This document shows positions 1 through 12,407 of a stretch of DNA of 64,000 nt, piece by piece. The notes beneath the pieces were generated by a model, which was not told where the DNA came from, did no database searches, and was given only the letters and a program-made list of their open reading frames with translations. Origin of the DNA: Odontesthes bonariensis (Eukaryota > Chordata > Actinopteri > Atheriniformes > Atherinopsidae); contig NC_134525.1 of assembly GCF_027942865.1 (NCBI RefSeq), forward strand, positions 20,459,657 through 20,523,656. Reading direction: 5' to 3'. Both the position numbers and the translations under genes were made by a program. Positions within the stretch are counted from its first letter, which is position 1. Every line of letters begins with the position of its first letter.

Positions 1-3000
1 AGCTTGTACCCCTTTACTGTGAAACTGTGGCATTTTGAACCAACGTAGCTGCTCTAAAGTAGGACTGCACTGGCCTTCCAAACATTGTTCACAGAGGGGT
101 TCTGTCCTCGCTCGTGGAAAATATCATATTTGAAATGGGACCAGTGTTGCTATTACCAATCTTGATGTGAGAATGGGTTGCAGCAAACAGCTGCTGAGCA
201 CAACCAAAAACATGAAAGTCAATGCCTGTAAAACCAAATAACTGCCTTTCCTGTCCTTCATATCAGAATCTATCTATTTGTTATAGGCTTATCTATATCA
301 TCATTCACCAATTCCAATGTGCTGTTCAAATGTTAAATGTTATTTTACTTGCACATCACTGCTCTTATACTTTTTCATCCTCTCTATTTTTTTTTCCGAT
401 ATTTTTGCTCAAGATAATGGTTGTAAGTTTCCTTTGTGTATACGCCATTTAGTTTGCCTGTTGTGTTATTGAATTATATTGTATTATACTTTGCATTATC
501 CTGTTTCCAACTGTTGACATTGCCAGATGACGGTTTGTGTGTACCCGCTTAAAAACCTGTTGACCCATCTCCAGGGGGTTATCCAGATATATATATATAA
601 TACATTTCAAACAATTGGAAAGGAGGAAAAACAACATTGCATGAACAAGGATAAAACAAAAACCTGCAAAACATGACTATCAGCGCCATTTAGTTTCATG
701 TGTAGGAGAAGAGAAGTACACATTCGGCCTCCGGTGGTCCAAAACCGGCAGCTGGGCTTACTCAGATCACAACAACGCAGTGTGACTGAAAGGGCAGTTC
801 CTATCACTGACACAGAAGGGACTTAAAAATACAAATAACTTGGGTTTTATCTGACAGAGCAGGGGAACAAAGCCAAGAAAAGCCCTCTAAATCCCCGAAG
901 TGTTCATTCAATAATCCTCAGATATGAACGATGCTCATATGTGCACACAAATGAACACATGCCCTTCTTCAACAAACACACGCATTCCTGTGTGTCATTA
1001 TCTAAAGTTAAAAAAGCAACTATGCAGTGGTTACAAGCCACATGGGGGCTTAATGAAACACAATTCCCCAATGGTGTGTGGATATATAAATGGCACTTTA
1101 AATACAGGACGGAGGCTCGTGCTTTAAAGTCGACGTGACAGGAAATTCAACGTTAAAGAGTGTTTATGTCCCGTTCAACCAACGCTGATGGAGAATTTGC
1201 GATTCATTCCACAAAAACAGTATTTATGCACAAGCAAATGGCCCTCTGTTTGGAACAAACTAATTTCCTACTTAATTCCAACATAAAAGAGTTTCTGTTC
1301 CTGTTCGACAGATTGCTCCCAAGCATTTCTGGAAAATGAAAAGAAAAGAAAATGATTCGAGAAATATTTTAACACAGATTATTAGGGTGCAGTGTTTGGA
1401 GGTAGGATCTCCAAAATATCACTTAGGTTGATCAACACCAAGTGCTTGATTCAGAGAGGCAGAGAGTGAAGGCCCTCCCTAACCTTGCCAAAAGGTCTGA
1501 TGATTGCTGCCCTCCCCCTTTAGACTCCCAGCCACAGCTTTTAAATCTCTTACACAACTGCTGGCCTCTGCAGTGGCTCCTGACAGCCAAGTCCACATCA
1601 TCACAGCGTTCAGCTTCACGGAGAGACCGCACATCATATTCGATCGTCTCACAAGCCAGAGCACCTCTGCGAGCTCTGATTTGGCTGAAAATAAAGGTGT
1701 CTTAAGCAACAAGGAGGCTGAGGAATCAGATGATGATAAGACAAAGTCATCACAGAAATCTTTCATATACAATAAACACTGTGGAGAAATTTCAAATGAA
1801 TAAGTGCTTTATGCCTTCGCCAAAACAAGAAGCTTGACCATGACTAAGAAAAAGGCTGGATTTAAATGTAGTAAGTGGTTCAATATAAAAGAAAAGAATC
1901 TTAATTAAAGGAATACTTTGTCTTCAGATTAGAGTCGGGATCAAAGGATCAGCAGCCATTTGCTGATGCCAGCAGCCCACTTATTGGCATGCTGGTATTT
2001 CATAGACCTTCCAGGGAGTAAAGTGGATTAGCCCAACTTGACCTGAAAATTCACAGGAGTAAAAGGAAGCCGACGAGTTTGCTGTAGACTATATTCATTT
2101 CCTCATTCTCACATATTATGAAATGTTGCTGATGAAGATTTTTTTTCTTTTTTTTTTCACGGGAAGTTTGCTGATAAAGCAGTGGGTCCCTGCTCTTTCT
2201 CCCACTCATTATTCTCACAAAAATAGAAGTCGCGAGGAGCTGAAAGGGATAACTGCTGTATGACTGCAGCTGAGGGTGTTTTTCATCAGTTCCGGAGACA
2301 AAAGTAACTGCTCGAATGTGTTATAGGGTCACTACTGAGCTTCTCAGCACTTTCTGAATGTACGCTTTCCTCCCACAGTCCCTCACTGTGACTGTGACCG
2401 CACCCAATGAGTGGCGTCCCATCCACTTACTCACACACCCACTAGTATCCTTGCTTTAAACCTCCCATTTATCACACTGACAGGAGCGGCCTGCGGTTAT
2501 TGACTGGGAGGGGTCTCTTTTCCCATCCACAAGCAAAGTTATCAAAATTAAATACAGAAGCAAAATCTTTGGAATGTTAAATGAGTGCTGTCAGATGGCT
2601 CGTTTTTTTGGAGAATATATTAAGTGGGTTTAATTACATGCAATCTGAAAAAGTTTATCAAATACAAGATGTGTCTGAAAAAATGAGTTTAAGCATGTGT
2701 ATTCATGTTTGTGGTTTCTCTTATACCTCCATCAGCTATGTTGAAATACACGTCCTAATCTGCACTGACAATGCAAAGCTGCCACTGTATATTGTTGGGA
2801 CAGGTTCTTTTGGAATACCTACAGGCCTTTAAATTTCTATTTTTTAATGTAATCATTGGCTTTTTCCATCCAGTGATCACAATATACTTTCAAAAAAACT
2901 ATTGTGGTGATAACACAGACAATGTACAACTTTAAGGAGTGATTTAACATTTTGAAAGGCCTTTGGTTTCACAGCGATGGCTCTCTTCATGCCTGGCAAG

Positions 3001-6000
3001 AACACCATGGTAACCTGCTCTGAAGCAGTATTTGCCCACAGTTCCCGATTGAATCCTCTGTAAGATGTGCCATTCTTTCACTGGCCGTTTTCCAGATCAC
3101 ATCCCAGACAAAAAAAATCAGTCTGAAATAACATTTTAAATGTTGTCAGGCAGAAATGTTGGATCTCTGCAGATGCCTCACATTGTAACTGAATTTGAAA
3201 GCGACATGGCTTTTTTACTGTCATGGTTTCCATATTTCTCACAGATGTGCATTCATGCATTCGCTCTTCCAATCAATAAAGTGTGAGTTGATCAGTGCAT
3301 TTGGTGCAGAGTGTCAAATGATGTATGAAATGCTCCTTTTTTTAATGCGAGCACTATTTAGCCTGAGGAGAAAAATCGAGTTTAACCAAGAAGGATCGTA
3401 GTCATCATCGTCGAACCTGTTATCTGTGATTAAAATTTAAGGTTTTATCATAAACAAAGAGGGCCTGTGTTGAAATTTCTTTCCCTTTTCACATGGTGGC
3501 TGCACAACTGTATATTGTCGCAAAAAAGATATCTTCGTTAAGCCATTGCTATTTGGCTTTATGATGACTGTCGAGGTGGCACAGCATCATATCAAAGTGG
3601 GCTTTCAAATAGTAAGCCGGCCTCAGAATTAGCTAAGTGGCAGCAGCATCGTGGTTCAGCTCTGTGGCTACCTTTGCTGGCAGGTTAGATCTGCATCACC
3701 TTTGTTCCCCCTATTCTGCTTTCATACCTTACAAACAGGAAGTAATGGCCCATTCATCCTGCCACCAACGAGCAGGACCAGTCTGAAGTCAAGCTAATCA
3801 GCCTCTAACAATAATTTTGTGTAATAGACATCATACCAATTTGCAAAGAAACATTAGGCAAAGAAAAAAATTGAAAACGGGAAATGCATCGACATCTCAG
3901 GAAATGCACATATCAAACACCAATACAAAATGTCAGAAATGTGTCTTTTGTGTTGAGCATACTTTGCATTTTCTCAAACGTTAACTTTGTGTTCCTGTGT
4001 TTTCTGTATCTTGTGAAACGTGTTCCTAATTTTGTGATACTGTGCATCTTTTCTTTTGCTGTGTAAAACGTGCTTTCGGATTTGTGAAATTTAGTTTTTT
4101 TTTTTGTGGCACTGCTTTTGGTTTAGTCTCCTTCTGTTTCTGTTTTTGTTCTGCGCACTTTTCCTCTCGGGTTGGAGTTTTAAAAACGCTGAAAACAACG
4201 AGGAGGAGCGCACACAGTTGTCCTCTTGTGAAAGCGTGTATCCGTGTCCAGACTGACCTCTGTGGCAGTGACCTAGAACTTTTGATTGATTTGTGGAGTC
4301 ATTAAAATCACAGTTGGGGCATGGCATGTGGAGATAAGGCAGGTTCATTTATCAGGTATCAACACACGCCAAAAGCAAATGCAGACATGAATGAGCATCA
4401 GTGAGCAACCTAACTCACATAAACACCATTTCATTTTCTCCCCCTCAAAACTATTTGATATTTTCCTTTGAACATGACCTCACTCAACATCAAAGGAAAG
4501 GCGGATTTGACTTCTCACACATCTGTGCCTGAATCATTTTTGCGTCCGTGCTGCGTGTTGCTGCAGGTATCACGCATCATTAGTGGTTGTGGAGAGCATG
4601 CAGAAAATGTTATTACACCTTATGTCCCCAACACTGAGGCAGACTGTCCCTAATCACCAATGAACAAGCCCATGCATTTCAAAAGCCCTTCTCGAGGTGG
4701 GTGAATGATAACTGTGTGGAGAGCTGCGGCATCCTTTGGGTGTACATTTCCCTCTGTTACTTATCAGGCCTTAGATCCTTCAAGTTGACTCTCAACAACA
4801 CAGAAGTGTTTATTTACGTTTCCCCTGCGTCCCGAGGCAACAAAAGAGAAGTTGTGAGTCCACGTGTAAGTCGTCTGCTTGGAAGCAGGTGAACTTCGTC
4901 ATCCTTCACATCTCAGCGGTGAAATTTTACACTCGTACGCTGCCGAGGCTCGGCTGCCTCATCGTGAGAGCTGCAGATACTTCATCATGTCGTATTCAGG
5001 AAGGAGCTCATGAGTGCATCATTTAGAAAAATAGAACGAAACAGAGGGAAAACATCTGCTCCCTCTTCTTAAAGCAGCGGCATCCTGCTGCTGGAGACAC
5101 TGTCAGGGGAGGACGGATAATTCATCAGGCATGCAAAGCTTCGTGATGCACAGAAACTCAGGGAGAGGGTGACTCAACCAGCCATAATTTCAAGCCACAA
5201 GGTCTACTGTACATTGATTTCTACTCCGTCGTGCACCGCTGTGATTTTTTCATCTTTTTTTTTTTGTCTCTTTAAGATATCCCCTCTTCTAGTTCATTTT
5301 TTCTTTCTTTCCAAGCGTGACCTTTATGCTTGCTCTCATTACTCACACTCGATGATGGAACAAAATGTCAGAAAGTCAGAAAGTTGCATTCAGTATTTCT
5401 TTAGTTTAAGTCTTTTTTGTTTCACGATGAATAAGCCTCTTGGCTGAAAAGCGGAGTGTTTTCTTTCTTGAGACTGTAACATTCGAGCTGAATATGGTAA
5501 ACAGCATCATAGGAACTCGATGGAAAGATCAGTAAAATATGGAGGAAATGAGCGAGTCCTGGTGATCAGATAGAATTATAACCTATGTGATGTGCTTTCA
5601 TTATATTGGGCCTTTTTGAAATGCCAATAAAGCTTTATATTTCTGTTTGTGGTGTCATAAATGGCTTTTTTATCTCAGTGAACTGCCAAAATATATAACA
5701 TTCAATAAAACTTCTCTGCAACTTAACCTGTTTTGAACGCACACTATGATTTATAAGTATGTCGGGATTCACACAAGAAATAAAAACCAAAGTAGATGTC
5801 AGATTCACGTTCCTGCCGTTTATCAGAGAGAAAGACAGTTACAGAAGGAAAAACAACAGCTTCTTACTGTCGAGCAGCTGAGGCCACAGTTCCACTCTCA
5901 AATCTTTGCTTTGCACACAAAGCGAACTTAAGAGTCCTTCAGGAACATGATTTTAAACCACTGTGAAAACAGCTGCTTAGCATCCCAGGGGCTTGGCTTT

Positions 6001-9000
6001 TTCCAGAAGGATCATCTCAAGTGGCCATCAAACGCCATCAGCCTGCCGCACTTTGGCATTTCACACCTTACCCAAGTCTGCAGCACCTCACCAAGATAAC
6101 ATTGATAATAGTGACTGAACTATCTATAGAAAGTATTTTAGAGGAAATTAAAGCCGGGCTTCACCTTAATGTCAATTTGATTTGTTTGCACAGTGAATTA
6201 GAAGCTGCAGAGGCGGCCACCCCCACCTCTTGGTTTGACACTGGCACAGATGCCAGCATCTGCATTCCGTAGCTGGTAAATAAGCACAATCTGTGTTTAC
6301 GATTCCAACACAGCATTCACCATATTCCCCAAGCTACAGGCACCAAGGGTATGATACCATGCTGCTCTTTATTGTCCTGCAAATTGTGACAAAGAAGCAG
6401 TGATAAGTGAGTAAAACCAAACAGTTCGACAACAGCAAAGCAATGAACAATCCACAGCGAGTGTTGATGAGCAGATGCAGCGTTGCATGTTCTCCCTGTT
6501 GTTATGGCTGAACTTTGTTGTTTGTTTTCACCTTATTTTTGTAGTGCCGTGAACGTATCATTCATTTTTAAAATTCTCACTAAATTGAAAGAAATTTGTA
6601 CAGTATATTATGTTAGAGCGTATTCTGAGGTGATGGAAGAAAGATCAGCCAGGGTGTTGCACACGTCCACGTGCAGCATGTTCACCATGCTGTTCGCATG
6701 TGTCATCACTTCACTTGATGGTCTCTAGCATGTGAAGACCGAGCAAATTTGGATGCTAAAGAGCTCCACTCTCTCTTCCGAGGAATTGTTACCAGACTGC
6801 TGGAAACAGACCTCCAATCAAGACTGCTTATCTTCGTCTGCAAGCTGTTGACATAACGTGTAAATATTGTTAGAAACCTGAGATGGACACCATGGCTCAG
6901 ACTGCAGCTGTCCAGGATGCAATGAAAGACAAATCACTGTTTTACTCACTGAACGACAAGCTCTATGGTCAGTCCCTCACAAGGCAGAGAGGAGTCGTAA
7001 CATCGCAAACCAAGATCAAATCCCATCATTAATACACAAATGCCTGTGATGCTATCAGTGCCGACCTCATACCATCAGCAAAGCTGAGGGCATCTGCAAC
7101 TAGTTCCTGAGTATCAGTGGTGAGAATCAGCTGTGCTGGCTCTTTACTTGGAAAGTGTGACTCAAACTCTCACTTTTGTGACCATGGTGAACGGTTTAAT
7201 AACAGCTGAGGTAGGAATAGAAGTGGGAAAGCGGTGAAGAACACTCAGAGAAACAGTAACAACAAACCAACAGTTCAGCAGGTGATCCAGATCAGTCAAA
7301 TGCAAACAGACGCCTGTTGAACATGAGATGTATTATGGCATCTCCCCAGCATGGTACCACTGGACATACTGGACTTTCTTTACCTCATTTCTATTATTGA
7401 TCAGGCCCTCAACCTTTTTTTATATATATATAACCTCTGAATCGCACATCAATGTTAGGTGGTTAACACAGTGAAATGTGCTGCGCTGAATGTCATTACA
7501 GAATAGTTAGCGCTTGGTTTTGTATTATCTTTTCAATGTTATTCATTTTGTTATTTTCTGAGTCATGGTAACAAAGGGTCAATCAGGTTGTGGATAGCAT
7601 GCCCTCAAGGAAGTCTGGTTTCAACTAATCCACATAGTGATGCCAACTGAAACTTTTGCAAGAAACAGAACACAAGATATCTGCTAAAGTTTCAGTCTCC
7701 TGTTTGCAGAGACTCGTCGAATGAGTCAATAATCATGCTTCGTGTTTTATGTGTTTTATGCAGGCTATGAGCCTTTTCAAAATACGCTCTGATGCAGCAA
7801 ACATTGTACCGTCAAGTCCGATCACATGAACAACCAGATTTTTCTGCTCTAAAGAAGAAGCATGGAAAATAATCCTAATCTGTGTTATTGGAGAAAATTC
7901 CCGAAGAGCTCCCTACATGTTTTCTTATATTTGACCAAGCTAACTAGCTCCATTTTTGGCTTCTTACTTGAGTTTTTGCTTCAAGACACGGTGATGATTT
8001 AGTATCATCTAGACAGGTATAACAAACACAACTCGATCATACATGCCTTCTCTCTTACTCTGACTCCTTATTTGCTGCAGTTGGCACGAACAATAGCCTC
8101 ATCGGCTTAACAAAAAGAAAACCTTACAGATTTAAAATACAACCCAGAGGAATAGGACCCAGTGCCGCAGATTGTTAGCGCGAGACATAGCGTCCACAAC
8201 AGAAACACTGCAGTAACAACAGTGTATCCTCAGTAATGTCGAAGCATTTGATAGATTTCTGTTTTTTTTAATGTGGAAAAATGGGAAGCAAAAAAAAAAA
8301 AAACGAAAAAGCTCTCTTGGTGCCGGTGATGTGAGCTGACAAACTCACATTTGATGTAGTGTTTCCTCTGTGTGGCAAAAAGGTCATTAAAAACTATAGC
8401 AGCTTGAAAAATGGTAGGAGTGATGGATAAGCTCCTGCTCCGGAGCCACGCAGGTACTATTCTATATTTGATGTTGCTAATACAATGATTAAGTAAGCAG
8501 CAAAGCTTGGCAATGTATGCTGGAGAGCGAGGCCAGCTGGGCGCTGACTTAAGGATGCTTGTGAGGTTGCTCATGTGACTGTATGTTGAATGAGCACGTG
8601 CATCAGTAAGACAGAATGAGAGGAGACTGAAACTTGACCCTGCAGTCACCTGCTTCTGATCAGCAGGACAAGCAGATTGGCAGAGTCAGAATGGGCAGTT
8701 TGCTGCCGAAGCTGCTGCTGTGCCGTTCCACACATCAGCCCTACATGCCCTGCATACAGTCCGAGTTTAACCTGCGCACAACATCAGCACTTCTCCCTAT
8801 GCAGTCTGCACACACGTCACTGACATACTGTGCCAAAATGTTTTTTTTTTAATCAAAAATTAAATGAAAAAAACTGTGGAGAAATTGCCAGAACCTCAAT
8901 CATGCATCTCAACAGCTAAGCTCACACTCTGTCATAGAAGCAGTGTGAGGTACAAGATGCGCCTCTGGAGGGCTTTGCAGCAAACTGGCAATTTTCCATT

Positions 9001-9820
9001 GCGTCCTTGTTCACGTGCTATGTCACTCAACCAGTCACCATGGAGATGGGCACTGTTTCTCTGTGCTCTCATGCTCCGGTAGATACACTGCAGCACACAG
9101 CAGCAGAGGGTGACATTGTCGCCCTTGATATGTGATCATCGCCGCATCTTTATACCCAACCTCTGATCCTGTGCAGCCAGTAATGTGTGGGACTCCATTC
9201 GTGCAGTCTCTAAATGCACCTCAAGGGGAGTTTCACTTGAGTCAGAGCATGAGAAACTGTTACACTAATGGAGGGGGCCTGGAGAGAAAAAAGTTAGCAG
9301 TAGCACGTAAAGGGCAAATGCCACTTCAGATAAGTGTATTATGTGGGGAGCAAATGGTATCACACCACTGATGCCAAAGCAGAGAGGATCACAGGTGAGA
9401 GGGAGGGGGTGGGGGTGAGGGAGGGGGTGGGGGTGGGGGGTCAAGACACCAGTCAAGCGTGTTGTATGGAGCGTTATGCCAGTAATAATCACTGAATTTA
9501 ACACAAAAAATAACAGTTGCTATTCAATAAAGTCAACATCATAGGTTGCATTCTTCATTGCAAGTATTTCTGGTAAGCTGAGGAATGTTTAGGTAGCATG
9601 AATTGTATATGAGAGCAAGAAAAGGTTGCCAAGTTGTTCAAACTGGCAGTAGAGTTGAGGTTCAGTTAAATCCCTGACGGGTAATAGGAACTTTAGAAAG
9701 TTTTGTTTTAATCTTGGAAATGGATTAGTTATCCCCTTAAGTCTGAAGATAGGGTGGAATGAAGGTGAGAGAGAATTTTTTTTTTTCCTTACTGGGTAAT
9801 TTTGGACTTCCTTTGTGGTC
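1..9820. other. Gene-poor intergenic region
   Basis: No exon, RNA gene or recognisable transposon is supported here. Open frames are all under 140 codons, have no familiar domains and lie in AT-rich sequence, so they look like chance. Some segments have balanced, high-complexity composition, for example about 3,560-3,790 and 5,940-6,270. These could be conserved non-coding elements of the kind found around developmental regulators, but that needs alignment. Short A/T runs and a few TA runs are the only simple repeats. On the human order of genes around OTUD1, KIAA1217 could lie further left, but none of its coding sequence is visible. Confidence 0.7.
9401..9440 (+). repeat. G-rich tandem repeat, G-quadruplex potential
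   Basis: Two near-identical 18-bp units, each of the form GGGAGGGGGTGGGGGTG plus one base, lie side by side and end in a run of six G. The plus strand has at least six runs of three or more G separated by one to three bases, which satisfies the usual G-quadruplex pattern. It lies about 400 bp left of the CpG-rich island at 9,825. Confidence 0.8.
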
Positions 9821-9824
9821 ACTC

Positions 9825-10115
9825 GGAGGAAGGTCCGCGAACTGCACCCGGTGTCCCGACATGTCCGATGCCTCCTCCGCAGGTCAAAGCCTCCCCTCTG
9901 CCGCTTTCCTCACGGTTCTTACAAAGTATCCGGTAACTTCCGAGAGCGAGGCGAGGCAGAGGTGAGACGAGGAGAGCGCGTCGCCGTCCGTTTGGCTCGA
10001 GGGAAACCTTCACACAGGAGGAGGTAGCCTCGGTCAGGCGGACTTGCCCTGCGCGCTGACTGCTGTGCTGCAGTGAGGGAGCCCGCTCAGTCCATTCTCA
10101 CCTGCCCTGTTCTCC
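9825..10115. promoter_or_regulatory. CpG-rich island of unknown ownership
   Basis: CpG is dense over about 290 bp and falls away sharply on both sides. The segment is flanked by AT-rich sequence and an A-rich tract near 10,190. It resembles a vertebrate promoter or first exon. Good-looking donor sites exist on the plus strand (CAGAG followed by GTGAGA near 9,962), but no first exon can be proven. It lies left of the 3' end of otud1, so it is not the otud1 promoter. A transcript running left on the minus strand is one possibility; a distal CpG-rich enhancer is another. Confidence 0.5.
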
Positions 10116-11093
10116 GTAGCCTGTCAGTGTGTGAACGGTGCGAGGCACACAGAAGCAGGGGAGGGGGCCCCATTCCTCCTCCCGCTTTAAAAAAAAAAAA
10201 AAAAAAGAATTAAAAAAAGTTTTCTCCCTCTTGCCTCTGACTGCAGCGTTACGTCATCTCTGTAAAGCTTTCAGGGAAAAAGATAAATAATAACACATAA
10301 GCGAGTTTAATGAGGAAGCTGCGCTAATACACGCGTGGAAACATCGTGTTGTGTACAGTACCTCAGGTTTATGTGGACAACTCCCCGAGGCTGAATCAAA
10401 GTGTTTCATAAAGTTGGGGGTGAAATGGCTCGTTTAATCATTTCGTTTACACATTTTACACCACGCTGCTGATCCTGAAGCTTTTCATTTCTTTCTTTAT
10501 TCATTCATTTATTTTCTCAGCGCTTAACTGTACCTCAATGTATTGCGTTCAGTCCCAGGTTATAATCAGTCTGAGAGAAAAAAATAAAAAATAAATAAAT
10601 ACAAATTCCTTCAACTGTGTAGTAACTTCGTGGAAACATGTGAGGGCCTACAGTGCCACCTGGTGGAAGGAAAGCGCAAGAATTTGGCCTATCTGGGAGG
10701 ACTGGCGCATTAAAGCTTCAAAATAATGTGGAGAATGTGATGGGCATTAGCATGGGATGTTTTTTATTTTCCTTTGGCTGTAGGCTGTCAAGTTAGAGGT
10801 CTGAGAGTCCTCAATCCTACAAACTGAAGGCATCGTTAATTGAAGGCATTCTGATTCATCTTCTGCCCCAATTTATGGTGAAATAGTATTTGGAAAAAAA
10901 ATCCAGAAAGCACTGCAGTAGCTTTCAGGTATTTTCTGTTCCTTTGCCAGGTTTGTTCTCCTGTAGTTTAGGTAGTGAATAAGGAACCAGCGCTAAAGTA
11001 AATACATGTTCATTACAGAGTCTCCTTGGCAAATTCTTTTTTTTTTTTCAGCAGTTTTTCCCCAAAATCAACGCCCTCTGTGTCTGTTATGTT
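10116..11093. other. Intergenic sequence left of the otud1 3' end
   Basis: No gene is seen. It holds an A-rich tract at about 10,190-10,206, a CRE-like TTACGTCA at 10,249-10,256 and an A/T-rich stretch near 10,585-10,610. Confidence 0.6.
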
Positions 11094-11099
11094 TTTATT
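11094..11099 (-). terminator. otud1: Distal poly(A) signal of otud1
   Basis: This is a canonical AATAAA hexamer on the minus strand, read as TTTATT on the plus strand, about 1.3 kb past the otud1 stop. Confidence 0.45.
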
Positions 11100-11900
11100 G
11101 GTTTTTAGACAAGTGCAAGTGTACATAATACTGTCAGGGAAATGCATTCGGGTTCAGCTGCGGTACAAGGCACTACTTCACAAATGACACAAACAGTTTC
11201 AAGTCAGAGTTCATTCAGTTCCTCTGGGACAGTTTCAAAACACACAAAAAAGTCACCGTTAGTAGATTGGAAAACTAGGCAACTATTGGCGACATTTCGT
11301 CATCATTCTTGTGTAAGTAATACAGGATCTTGTGAAAAAAAAATGCATAAAGGGGTATCGAGTTATTCGCTCGGTTTTAGACAAAGGTCGATCTAAATGA
11401 AAGTGGCATCACGAAGAAAAACAAGTACGAAGCAAAAAAAAGAAAGTTGAATAAGAAAAAAAAGTGAAATTTGGTCCTGGTTTGCGCTTACTAAGACTTA
11501 ATTTTCAGTATATGTAAGCCATTTATGTGTGATGCGTTCAGGGTTGAGGATATCCAGCAGAAAGGGTTGAGAAATCACAGCAATAGCGACAGATACAGCA
11601 GCTTTAACACGGGACAGTCCGTCTGCAGTGTGATCCATGTGAAAGGCTCAGCGATCGTATATAATCAAATCCAAAACATCATTTTTCACCAGTGAGTGCA
11701 ACAATTTATCTGGCCTGTCTTGCTGAACCTTTAAAAGGTGGGTCCCAACACATCATCACTGATACTGAATAAAAGTTTTAAGGAAGTGTCGGCAGGTGAC
11801 GGATACTCTGGTAAAAAGAAAAAAAGTTACAAGACAAAAAGTCTAAATTCAATATGAAGTCATTGCAATTCATGTTTTTTTTGTTTTTTCTTTTCAAAAC

Positions 11901-11906
11901 TTTATT
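11901..11906 (-). terminator. otud1: Proximal poly(A) signal of otud1
   Basis: This is a canonical AATAAA on the minus strand about 500 bases past the otud1 stop. A T/G-rich stretch suited to cleavage factor binding follows on the transcript strand only weakly, so use is uncertain. Confidence 0.45.
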
Positions 11907-12407
11907 TTTTTAAATCGTTTTTTTTTCTTCCAAACACGTTAAAAAGAACTGGAATAAATAGAAAATGACCAAGACACAAGTAAAAACTCTCCAAACTAGT
12001 CTGGCAGGGACTTTTGTGCAAAAGAGAGATATCACAGGACGCGGACAGGTCGGGGAAAGGCAAAGCGGGTTTCTGTGGATTAAAAAATGTTTGGCAACGG
12101 CCAACAAACATGAGAAAAATAACCCCCCAAAAAAGCAAAGAGAAAAATAAATACTTTATACTGCAAAAGAACTCAGAAAGACGATGTGCGTCACTCATGC
12201 CGACCATCAAGAAAAACAGGCTCACAACCTTTCAAACACCAACATGACTTTTCTGGTACATAAAAAACAAAGTCTGTGCACTGCACTTCTCTTCACTTAG
12301 GATAGAAATCTTATAAAAAATAATTTATAGCACGTAGAAACCAAGCAGGAACAGTAGGTCTGCATTATTCTGGAACCAAATACATCCATTGTCAAACTGC
12401 ATTTCAT

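Larger units (their letters stand above)
11094..12407 (-). other. otud1: Probable 3' UTR of otud1
   Basis: AT-rich sequence follows the otud1 stop codon on the minus strand. Two canonical AATAAA signals occur on that strand, at 11,906-11,901 and 11,099-11,094. They would give 3' UTRs of about 0.5 and 1.3 kb. At least five ATTTA pentamers are present on the transcript strand, which could act as AU-rich instability elements. Which end is used cannot be told from sequence. Confidence 0.55.

Noticed and set aside
8230-8649. 139-codon minus-strand frame in the left desert
   Set aside because: It ends in a Phe run from a poly-A tract and matches nothing known.
10649-10661. CCACCTGGTGGAA as a further CTCF site
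   Set aside because: Several core positions mismatch; too weak next to the two sites near 15.5 kb.
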